From Caulobacter endophyticus (GTDB lineage: Bacteria > Pseudomonadota > Alphaproteobacteria > Caulobacterales > Caulobacteraceae): a stretch of 64,000 nucleotides of DNA. Every line of letters begins with the position of its first letter. The first letter of the stretch is position 1. The DNA is taken from contig NZ_QDKQ01000037.1 of NCBI RefSeq assembly GCF_003116815.1, positions 62,001 through 126,000 on the forward strand, written 5' to 3'. Under the pieces are notes generated by a model. That model was given only the letters and a program-made list of their open reading frames with translations, was not told the origin of the DNA and searched no databases. The translations under genes and the position numbers were made by a program. This document shows, piece after piece, positions 55,943 to 63,010 of the stretch.

Positions 55943-57862
55943 CTAGGAGGCCGGCAGCCTGATCTCGATCCGCGCGCCGATCCGGCCGGGCGCGGGCGGC
56001 AGCACGGCGATCCGGCCGTCGTGGGCCGCCACCGCAGACCGGCAGATGGCCAGGCCCAGGCCCATGCCGCCGGGCTTGGTGGTGAAGAAGGCCTCGAAGG
56101 CGCGGTCGACCTCTTCGGGCGGGAAGCCCGGGCCGGTGTCGGCGATCTCGATGACGGCCTCGTCGCCCTCGCGGCGCGAGCGCACGTGCAGGCGGCGGGC
56201 CTCGGCCGGGACGGCGGCCATGGCCTGGACGCCGTTCAGCATCAGATTGACCAGCGCCTGCTGCAGCACGACGCGGTCGCCCTGGACCAGGGTGTCGGGT
56301 GCCTGCGGGTCGAGGATCAGTTCGACGCCGTGCTCGGCGATCTCGCGCCGGACGAAGCCGGCCGAGGCGGCCAGCAGGCCGTCGACCGGCAGGGCTGCGC
56401 GGTCGGCGGGGGTCTGGGCGATCAGGCCGCGGATGCCGCGCACCACCTCGGCGGCGTGGGCCGCGGCGTGGACGACGTCGGCGACCGCTTCTTTGGCCTC
56501 GTCGAGATCGGGGGTCTCGCGGTCGAGCCAGCGCTGGGCCGCGCCGGCGGCGTTGGAGATGGCCGCCAGGGGCTGGTTGACCTCATGGGCGATCGAGGCC
56601 GACAGCACCCCCAGGGTCGCCGCCCGCAGGGCGTGCTCCAGCTCGGACCGGGCGCGGTCCAGCCGCTCCTGCATACGCCGCTGCTCGGTCAGGTCGACGA
56701 TCGAGGCCTGGACGCGGTCGAGCCCCTGGGCGTCCGGCGGAAAGTTCAGGGCGACCATCACCGGGATCAGCTCGCCGGTGCGGCTGCGCACGGTGGTTTC
56801 GGTCTCGAAGCGGGGGGCGCCGGCGTCGAAGGCGATCAGGAACTGGGCGAAGCTGTCGTCGGTTTCGGGCAGCAGCTCGTCCAGGCGCTGGAAGAAGCCG
56901 GCCTTGTCGGCGACGCCCATCATCTTCAGGGCCGTGGCGTTGACGTCGGTGATGCCGACCCTGGCCTTGATCTGGCGGGCGACCTCGGGGTTGCGGGCCA
57001 GGTGCTCGGCCAGGTCCGTCACGCCCTGGGCGCGCAGGTCGTCGAGGGCGGCCTTCACCGGGCGGAAATCGTGCTCCCAGATCGACACCGCCAGGGTGTT
57101 GAAGATGGTGCGGTAGCGGGCCTCGCTGCGGCGCAGGGCCTCGTCGGCGCGACGCAGGTCGGAAATGTCGGTGTTGCTTTCCAGCAGGGCGTGGGCGCCG
57201 GTTTCGGCGTCGCGCTCGAGGATCCATTCGCTGAGTACGGTCAGGACCGCGCCGTCCTTGCGGCGCTGGGTCACCTCGCCCTGCCAGGCGCCGTCGCGGG
57301 CCACGTGGGCGGCGATCTCTCCGGGCGGGGCGGGCAGGGCGGTTTCCAGCAGGCGGTGGGCGTCCTGACCCAAGGCCTCCCGGCGATCCCAGCCGTAGAG
57401 CCGCTCGGCGCCCCGGTTCCAGAATGTGATCCGTCCTTGCGCGTCGCGGATGAAGATGGCGTCGGAGGTGACGTCGAGCAGCCGGGCCTGGGCCTGGAGG
57501 ATCTCGCGGGCCGCTAGGTTGCGGCCGGTCAGGAAGGCCGCCACGCCCAGCGCGGCCAGGCTGACCAGCAGGCGCAGGGTCGGCGCCAGCTCCACGTCCT
57601 CGCCATGGGCGAAGGCGAAGCTGATCGTGGCCATGGCCGCGCAGGCCAGGGTGACCACCCAGAGCCTGCGGCCCGGCAGCTCCTCGCCGACCAGAAGCAG
57701 CACCAGGACGTAGAGCACCGCCACCGCGCTGGAGAGCGGGGTGAAGGTGTCGATCACGAACACCGCCGCGGCGATCAGGGCCGCGCCGCCCAGGCGCAGG
57801 CGGCGCCCCAGCGGCGAGGGGCGGGACGAAGGAAAGGGCGAGAAGCGCATCAGGCGATTCAT
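55943..57862 (-). CDS. Membrane sensor histidine kinase (FixL/DctB-like, two PAS domains)
   Basis: A 639-residue kinase with four N-terminal membrane helices at about 22-38, 44-58, 66-84 and 95-112 and almost no periplasmic loop, so sensing is within the membrane or cytoplasm. Two PAS domains follow: the first at about 120-240 (RITFWNRGAERLYGWD), the second with an unusual insertion (DVNATALKMMGVADKAGF). The H box LSASIAHEVNQPLAAISN has His426 and is the HPK4 form found in FixL and DctB. ATPase motifs are NLMLNGVQAM, DTGPGF and GGMGLGLAI. No heme-binding PAS histidine motif of FixL is evident. ATG 57862 is chosen as the first start before the membrane segments. Confidence 0.92.
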   Translation of the reverse strand: MNRLMRFSPFPSSRPSPLGRRLRLGGAALIAAAVFVIDTFTPLSSAVAVLYVLVLLLVGEELPGRRLWVVTLACAAMATISFAFAHGEDVELAPTLRLLVSLAALGVAAFLTGRNLAAREILQAQARLLDVTSDAIFIRDAQGRITFWNRGAERLYGWDRREALGQDAHRLLETALPAPPGEIAAHVARDGAWQGEVTQRRKDGAVLTVLSEWILERDAETGAHALLESNTDISDLRRADEALRRSEARYRTIFNTLAVSIWEHDFRPVKAALDDLRAQGVTDLAEHLARNPEVARQIKARVGITDVNATALKMMGVADKAGFFQRLDELLPETDDSFAQFLIAFDAGAPRFETETTVRSRTGELIPVMVALNFPPDAQGLDRVQASIVDLTEQRRMQERLDRARSELEHALRAATLGVLSASIAHEVNQPLAAISNAAGAAQRWLDRETPDLDEAKEAVADVVHAAAHAAEVVRGIRGLIAQTPADRAALPVDGLLAASAGFVRREIAEHGVELILDPQAPDTLVQGDRVVLQQALVNLMLNGVQAMAAVPAEARRLHVRSRREGDEAVIEIADTGPGFPPEEVDRAFEAFFTTKPGGMGLGLAICRSAVAAHDGRIAVLPPAPGRIGARIEIRLPAS

Positions 57863-58010
57863 AGCGCAAGCCTGCCCCAGGCCGGGACCCCATACCAAGG
57901 TCTGGGGCGTGCCAACCAAGTCGATACGCCCGGTGAACGTCCGTACGGTGTGTGTCGCGAGCAGGCCTCGCTAGGGTTGCGGTCATCCAAGGCGGCAGGA
58001 GACCGGAGCC

Positions 58011-58583
58011 ATGTTGCAGACCATCGACACCCAGAAGACCCCGCCCCAGGCGATCTGGCTGGTCGAGCAGGCGCTGGCCGCCCTCGACGCGGACGTCGGC
58101 TCGGCCCGCGAGATGCTGGATCGGCTGGCGGTGGTGCTCAATAGCGCCGCGCCGCGAGAGGAGCGCAGCTTCCTGCCGGGTTCGCGGGTGCGGTCCACGG
58201 GGCCGGCGCGCGGCGGCCTGGCCGGCTGGCAGATCCGGGCGGTGGCGGTCCATGTGGAGGCCAATATCGGCGTCAGCGTCTCTGTCGGCGCGCTGGCCGC
58301 GCGGGTGGGGCTGTCGGCCAGCTATTTCTGCCGGGCCTTCAAGGTCAGCACCGACGAGACGCCGCACGCCTACATCATGCGCCGGCGGCTGGAGCACGCC
58401 CAGGCGATGATGCTGGAGACCGACGAGAGCCTGGCCCACATCGCCGCCGTCTGCGGCCTGGCCGACCAGGCCCACCTGACGCGCCTGTTCCGCCGCTACA
58501 TCGGTCAGACCCCCAACGTCTGGCGACGCGAAAACCGGCCGTGGGGCCGGTCCCTGGTCATGGGTTCGCTTCGCCGAGCCTGA
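58011..58583 (+). CDS. AraC-family transcriptional regulator
   Basis: A 190-residue protein with a C-terminal AraC double helix-turn-helix (SVGALAARVGLSASYFCRAFKVSTDETPHAYIMRRRLEHAQAML-like, then SLAHIAAVCGLADQAHLTRLFRRYIGQTP). The N-terminal 75 residues lack a cupin sensor domain and are short, so ligand sensing is unclear. It is divergent from the histidine kinase gene and directly upstream of dps. GGAGACCGGAGCC precedes the ATG. This architecture is common in Caulobacterales stress clusters. Confidence 0.9.
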   Translation: MLQTIDTQKTPPQAIWLVEQALAALDADVGSAREMLDRLAVVLNSAAPREERSFLPGSRVRSTGPARGGLAGWQIRAVAVHVEANIGVSVSVGALAARVGLSASYFCRAFKVSTDETPHAYIMRRRLEHAQAMMLETDESLAHIAAVCGLADQAHLTRLFRRYIGQTPNVWRRENRPWGRSLVMGSLRRA

Positions 58584-58710
58584 GCTGACGAGGTCTGAGG
58601 CGGCGCCGACGTTCAAGCCGGCGCGTCTCGCGCCAAGAGCGCCGAAGGTTTGTGGCGCAGGATGATCTTCAACGGCGCGGCCAGGCCCCGCCCTTCGCAG
58701 GAGACGACCC

Positions 58711-59232
58711 ATGGACACCGAAATCGCCCGCGCCCGGCGCCTGGCCCCGCTGACCACGCCCACCGGCCTGGGCGAGGCCGCCGCCAAGGACATCTCCGCC
58801 GGCCTGACCGCCCTGCTGGCCGACGTCTTCGCGCTCTACATCAAGACCAAGAACTTCCACTGGCACGTCTCGGGCCCGCACTTCCGCGACTATCACCTGA
58901 TGTTCGACGAGCAGGGCGACGAGCTCTACGCGATGACCGACCCGATCGCCGAGCGCGTGCGCAAGCTGGGCGGCGCGACCCTGCGCTCGATCGGCCACAT
59001 CGCCCGCGCCCAGCGGGTGCTGGACAACGACGCCGACTATGTGGAGCCGCACGACATGCTGGCCGAGCTGCGCGACGACAACGGCGGCCTGGCCGCGGCC
59101 ATGCGCGCCGTCCATTCGCTGTGCGACGAGCACGGCGACATCGCCACCGCCAGCCTGCTGGAGAACTGGATCGACGAGACCGAAAAGCGCGTCTGGTTCC
59201 TGTTCGAGTCCGGCCGCCGCGACCGCAGCTAA
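58711..59232 (+). CDS. dps: Dps-family DNA-protecting ferritin
   Basis: A 173-residue member of the 12-subunit Dps mini-ferritins, which oxidise iron with peroxide and protect DNA. Inter-subunit ferroxidase ligands are in YIKTKNFHWHVSGPHFRDYHLMFDEQGDELY (His, His, Asp, Glu at the family positions). A Leu/Arg-rich N-terminal tail (ARARRLAPLTTPTG) may bind DNA. GCAGGAGACGACCC precedes the ATG. An intense 15-bp hairpin follows the gene. Its location near katG and oxyR fits a peroxide/iron defence role; no OxyR site was seen directly upstream. Confidence 0.95.
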   Translation: MDTEIARARRLAPLTTPTGLGEAAAKDISAGLTALLADVFALYIKTKNFHWHVSGPHFRDYHLMFDEQGDELYAMTDPIAERVRKLGGATLRSIGHIARAQRVLDNDADYVEPHDMLAELRDDNGGLAAAMRAVHSLCDEHGDIATASLLENWIDETEKRVWFLFESGRRDRS

Positions 59233-59288
59233 GGCTCCGACCCGCTCGGAATCTGCGCCGCCTTTCCCCCCAGGCGAAGGTTCCGCAA

Positions 59289-59336
59289 GGCCCCGCCCGC
59301 CGCGCCCCCAGGCGGCGGGCGGGGCCGCCTCCTTTC
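59289..59336 (+). terminator. Strong hairpin terminator after dps
   Basis: GGCCCCGCCCGCCGC (59289-59303) and its perfect 15-base complement (59312-59326), with an 8-base loop, are followed by GCCTCCTTTCG. The T-run is weak but the stem is exceptional. Confidence 0.65.
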
Positions 59337-59351
59337 GACAAGAGCGCCCTT

Positions 59352-59498
59352 ATGACCGGCGTCCAGAAACTGGCGCTCAGCGCCGCGACCGCCGCCCTGC
59401 TGGCCCTGACGGCGTTCCTTGCCGTGGCCCCGCGCACCGCGCCTGAACGCGGCGCCGTTTCCATTCAAGACGTCGCCTCGCCGCGTTCCGTGAACTAG
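59352..59498 (+). CDS. Possible small exported or membrane peptide
   Basis: A 48-residue frame: MTGVQKLALSAATAALLALTAFLAVAPRTA is one hydrophobic helix with a cleavage-like end, followed by a short hydrophilic tail. It sits between the dps terminator and the FAD oxidoreductase gene, 25 bases before the latter's start. The ribosome-binding site is weak. It may be a real small membrane protein of the oxidoreductase operon or noise. Confidence 0.35.
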   Translation: MTGVQKLALSAATAALLALTAFLAVAPRTAPERGAVSIQDVASPRSVN

Positions 59499-59523
59499 GG
59501 TCGCACGATCAGGAGACCCCGCC

Positions 59524-61197
59524 GTGAACGACCCTCTAGCAGGCAGACCGCTCGCCGCCGACGATCCCTACGCCCGCACCGCCCAGATCTTTCCCGTGCT
59601 GTCGCCCGACATGGTGCGACGGCTTTCGGGCTATGGCGTCGAGGAGGCGATCGCCCAGGGCCAGGTGCTGTTTCGGCGCGGCGACCGGCGGGCCGACTTC
59701 TTCCTGGTGCTGGACGGGCAGGTCAGCATCACCCGCAGCGGCGAGGAGGGCGACGACGAAATCCTGACGATCCACGGCCCGGGCCAGTTCAGCGGCGAGC
59801 TCGACCAGGTCAACGCCCGGGCCCTGCTGGTCAGCGCCCGGGCGCTGGTCGACGGCCGGGTGGTGCGGGTGGCCAACCGCGACGTGCCGCGGATGATGGC
59901 GGCCGAGCCCGACATCGGCGAGATCGTCATGCGGGCCTTCATCCTGCGCCGCATGGGCTTCCTGCATCACGGCGAGGCCGGGATCGTGCTGATCGGCCGG
60001 CCCGACGACCCCGACACCCTGCGCATCGAGCGCTTCGCCGTGCGCAACGGCTATCCGCTGCGGCTGGTCGACGTGGAGCACGACGAGGCCGCGACCGGCT
60101 GCATGGGCCGTCACGGCCTGGATGTCGCCGACCTGCCGGCCGTGGTGCTGCCCGACCGCAGCCTGCTGCTCAATCCCGACACCATGGACCTGGCCGATCG
60201 CCTGGGCATGACCGAGCGCTTCGACCCCGACGAGGTGTTCGACGTGGCGGTGGTCGGGGCCGGGCCGGCGGGCCTGTCGGCCGCGACCTATGCGGCCTCG
60301 GAAGGGCTGGCGACCGTCATCGTCGAGGGCATGGCGCCCGGCGGCCAGGCCGGCGCCAGCTCGAAGATCGAGAACTATCTGGGCTTTCCCACCGGTATAT
60401 CGGGCCAGGCCCTGGCCGGCCGCGCCCAGGTGCAGGCCCAGAAGTTCGGCGCGCGGCTGGCGGTGTCGCGGGCGGTGGTCGGGGTCGAGTGCGACAAGCG
60501 CCCCTACCGGCTGAAGCTGGAGGACGGCCAGACCCTGCAGGCGCGGGTGGTGGTGATCGCCTCGGGCGCGCGCTACCGCAAGCTGGACGTTGCGGGTTAT
60601 GACCGCTTCGACGGCCAGGCGATCCACTATGCCGCCACGGCCATGGAGTCGGACCTCTGCCGGGGCCAGGCGGTGGTGGTGGTCGGCGGCGGCAACTCGG
60701 CCGGCCAGGCGGCGATGTTCCTGTCGCGCACCGTCGGCCATGTGCACATGCTGGTGCGCGGCGAGGGGCTGGCGGCGACCATGTCGGACTATCTGGTCCA
60801 GCGCATCGAGGGCTCGGCCCGCATCACCCTGCATCCGTTCAGCGAGGTCTCGCGGCTGGAAGGCGAACGCACCCTGAGCCGGATCGGCTGGACCGACCAT
60901 CGCAGCGGCGAGGAGACGGTGGTCGACGCGGGCGCGCTGTTCGTGATGATCGGCGCCGAGCCCAACACCGACTGGCTGCGCGGCTGCCTCGACCTGGACG
61001 AGCGCGGCTTCGTCCTGACCGGCGAGAGCGGCCAGGCCCCCACCGCCCGCTCGGCCTACGAGACCCATCGCCCGGGCGTCTACGCCGTGGGCGACGTGCG
61101 CTCGGGCTCAATCAAGCGGGTCGCCGCCGGGGTGGGCGAGGGCTCGGTGGTGGTCTCTGCGATCCACCGGGACCTGGAAGCGCTGCGGGCGGTCTAG
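59524..61197 (+). CDS. Cyclic-nucleotide-binding / thioredoxin-reductase-like FAD oxidoreductase fusion
   Basis: A 557-residue fusion. The N-terminal cNMP-binding domain is at about residues 20-130 (GQVLFRRGDRRADFFLVLDGQVSI, IHGPGQFSGELDQV). A thioredoxin-like linker region lies at about 140-220, and a thioredoxin-reductase-type FAD/NAD(P) module starts near 241 (VVGAGPAGLSAATYAASEG; second Rossmann site VVVVGGGNSAGQ near 383; C-terminal GVYAVGDVRSGSIKRVAAGVGEG). The CxxC redox pair of thioredoxin reductase is missing: the corresponding stretch reads YAATAMESDLC. It therefore cannot reduce thioredoxin in the usual way and may act on other acceptors. GTG 59524 follows CAGGAGA. Confidence 0.9.
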   Translation: MNDPLAGRPLAADDPYARTAQIFPVLSPDMVRRLSGYGVEEAIAQGQVLFRRGDRRADFFLVLDGQVSITRSGEEGDDEILTIHGPGQFSGELDQVNARALLVSARALVDGRVVRVANRDVPRMMAAEPDIGEIVMRAFILRRMGFLHHGEAGIVLIGRPDDPDTLRIERFAVRNGYPLRLVDVEHDEAATGCMGRHGLDVADLPAVVLPDRSLLLNPDTMDLADRLGMTERFDPDEVFDVAVVGAGPAGLSAATYAASEGLATVIVEGMAPGGQAGASSKIENYLGFPTGISGQALAGRAQVQAQKFGARLAVSRAVVGVECDKRPYRLKLEDGQTLQARVVVIASGARYRKLDVAGYDRFDGQAIHYAATAMESDLCRGQAVVVVGGGNSAGQAAMFLSRTVGHVHMLVRGEGLAATMSDYLVQRIEGSARITLHPFSEVSRLEGERTLSRIGWTDHRSGEETVVDAGALFVMIGAEPNTDWLRGCLDLDERGFVLTGESGQAPTARSAYETHRPGVYAVGDVRSGSIKRVAAGVGEGSVVVSAIHRDLEALRAV

Positions 61198-61224
61198 GGA
61201 CGCCGGCTCGGCGTCCGGTCAGGA

Positions 61225-61554
61225 TCAGCCGGCGACGATCACGATCTCGAGCGGCGCTTCGCCGCCAGCGATCGCCAGCAGGCGGTCGACATTGGGGTGC
61301 GCGCCGGGACGCTGGCGCGCGTCGGCGGTGTGCTCGGCGAACACCGCCAGGCCGTGCTCGGCGGCCTTGGCGTCCAGGGCGCCGAAAGCCTGGTTCAGAT
61401 ACTGATAGACGGCCAGCGAGCCCTGCTTGCCCGGCTGGTTCTCGATGCTGGCGACCACGGTCCCGCCGGCGTCGACCAGGTCGATGCGCTGCACGCCTTC
61501 GACGGCCGGCAGTTGCTGAAGGTTGTCCTTGAAGGTCGCGCCAGGTTGGATCAT
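61225..61554 (-). CDS. Hypothetical protein
   Basis: A 109-residue soluble protein, MIQPGATFKDNLQQL onward, with alternating strand and helix (VQRIDLVDAGGTVVASIE, AVYQYLNQAFGALDAKAAEHGLAVFAEHTADAR) and a C-terminal strand (LEIVIVAG). No family is recognised. ATG 61554 is the most likely start. The upstream neighbour on the same strand is a zinc-finger protein, 76 bases away. Confidence 0.6.
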   Translation of the reverse strand: MIQPGATFKDNLQQLPAVEGVQRIDLVDAGGTVVASIENQPGKQGSLAVYQYLNQAFGALDAKAAEHGLAVFAEHTADARQRPGAHPNVDRLLAIAGGEAPLEIVIVAG

Positions 61555-61630
61555 CGCCCGCTTGTCTCTGAATTCCGGAGTGAGTTGCGGGCGGGCGTGT
61601 AGCACTCAAGGGCGGGAAGGCGCTACGGTC

Positions 61631-61939
61631 TTACCCCTCGACCCACCGCTTGATCGGGCGCGGGTGGGGCGTCTTGTACTCGGAAAGATCGAACATCACC
61701 TCGTCGACATAGCACCAGCCCCAGCCCTCCGGCGGGTCGTAGCCCTCGATGATCGGGTGCTGGGTGGCGGCGAAGTGGGCGCTGGCGTGACGGCTGGGCG
61801 ACTGGTCGCAGCAGCCGACGTGGCCGCAGGCGCGGCAGAGGCGCAGGTGCACCCACCAGCCGCCGGTCTTGAGGCATTCCTCGCAGCCGTCTGCGCTGGG
61901 CGTCACGACGGCGATGGTCGACAGGTGGGTGCAGCTCAT
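61631..61939 (-). CDS. UBP-type zinc-finger protein
   Basis: A 102-residue protein that is essentially one ZnF-UBP domain: CEECLKTGGWWVHLRLCRACGHVGCCDQSPSRHASAHFAATQHPI, with the Cys and His ligands in family order. In eukaryotes the domain binds the ubiquitin C-terminus; bacteria lack ubiquitin, so the partner is unknown. Conserved Trp and GWGWCYVD follow the finger, as in other bacterial members. ATG 61939 (MSCTHLS) is favoured because homology starts there. Confidence 0.88.
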   Translation of the reverse strand: MSCTHLSTIAVVTPSADGCEECLKTGGWWVHLRLCRACGHVGCCDQSPSRHASAHFAATQHPIIEGYDPPEGWGWCYVDEVMFDLSEYKTPHPRPIKRWVEG

Positions 61940-62038
61940 CGGGGCGGCCTTCCTCGCAGTGTCCGGACAGTCCGGCGATGATGTCGCCAAACCGTCCGGA
62001 GCGCTTGCGTTTCCCGACCCCTTATTGGCCGGCCGCGG

Positions 62039-62527
62039 CTACTTCTTCGGCTTGCGGGCGGCCTGGACCTCGATCTCGACCAGCATGCCGTCGGCGACCA
62101 GGGCGGTGACCTGGCTGGTGATGCGCGAGGGCTTGTTGGGCTGCTCGGCCGTGCCGAAGAAGGTCTTGTAGCCCTCCATCATGCCGGCGAAGTCCATCTT
62201 GCCCTCCTTGGCCGGGTCGCCGACCAGCAGCACGCGCATCATCACCACGTCCGAAAGGGTCGCGCCCTGGCTCTTGAGCGCGTCTTCCAGGCGCTTGATG
62301 ACGCCGATGGTCTGGGTCTTGGTGTCGCCGAACTTGGCCACGCCGGTCGCTTTGGCGTCGACCACCGGCGGGGTCATGCCGCTGACATAGATGGTGTCGT
62401 AGCCGGCCGGCACGGTGACCACGCTGGCGATGGCCGACTTGGGGTCGCCGCCGCGGACGATCTCCTGGGCCAGGGCGGGCGTGCTGACGGCGGCGGTCGC
62501 CACGAGGGCGAGGGCGAGGCGTTTCAT
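62039..62527 (-). CDS. Exported RidA/YjgF-family protein
   Basis: A 162-residue protein with a Sec signal peptide (MKRLALALVATAAVSTPALAQ), unusual for RidA proteins, which normally act in the cytoplasm on reactive enamines and imines. The RidA core is visible (DTIYVSGMTPP, DTKTQTIGVIKRLEDALKSQGATLSDVV, PSRITSQVTALVADGMLVEIEVQA). AGGAGAG precedes the ATG. It is the third gene after a flavin amine oxidase and a cytochrome c, whose imine products it could hydrolyse in the periplasm; that role is inferred from the order. The catalytic Arg position appears conserved (PSRIT). Confidence 0.88.
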   Translation of the reverse strand: MKRLALALVATAAVSTPALAQEIVRGGDPKSAIASVVTVPAGYDTIYVSGMTPPVVDAKATGVAKFGDTKTQTIGVIKRLEDALKSQGATLSDVVMMRVLLVGDPAKEGKMDFAGMMEGYKTFFGTAEQPNKPSRITSQVTALVADGMLVEIEVQAARKPKK

Positions 62528-62581
62528 TGGGCGTTTCTCTCCTGGGGAACTCAACCTGGACCGAAATCCGAGGGCGCGGGA

Positions 62582-63010
62582 CTAGTGGGCCTGCAGGCCG
62601 CGCGCCTTGGCGCCGGCCTTGGACTGGGCGCGGACGCCCGAGACGTCGGCGAAGCTGACGGGCTTGCCCTTGTTGCCCCACGCGGTGCGGACATAGTTCA
62701 GAAGGCCGGTCAGCTCGGCGTCGGACAGGTCGTCCTTGAAGGCGGGCATGCCGGCCCGGCCGTTCAGCACGACGCCGGCCATGGCCTTGCCGTCGCCCTG
62801 CACCAGCGGCGAGCCGGCCAGGGCCGGAAAGGCGCCCTTGACGCCCTTGCCGGTGGCCTGGTGGCAGGCCGAGCAGTTGTCGGCGTAGAGGGTCTGGCCG
62901 GGAGGGGCGCCGAGGGCGGACGAGGCGGCGCCGACGACGAGGCCGAAAGCGGCGAGCGCCGGGAAAGCGTGGCGAAGCATCAGGTCTCCGAGGGTCTGGA
63001 TGGCGTTCAT
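62582..63010 (-). CDS. Exported c-type cytochrome
   Basis: A 142-residue class I cytochrome c with a signal peptide (LRHAFPALAAFGLVVGAASSALG). The single heme site is NCSACHQATGKG (CxxCH) and the axial Met lies in RAGMPAFKDDLSDAELTGLLNYVRTAWGN. It carries electrons in the periplasm. ATG 63010 overlaps the TGA of the amine oxidase gene (TGATG), so the two are translationally coupled. This suggests it accepts electrons from that flavoenzyme. Confidence 0.9.
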   Translation of the reverse strand: MNAIQTLGDLMLRHAFPALAAFGLVVGAASSALGAPPGQTLYADNCSACHQATGKGVKGAFPALAGSPLVQGDGKAMAGVVLNGRAGMPAFKDDLSDAELTGLLNYVRTAWGNKGKPVSFADVSGVRAQSKAGAKARGLQAH

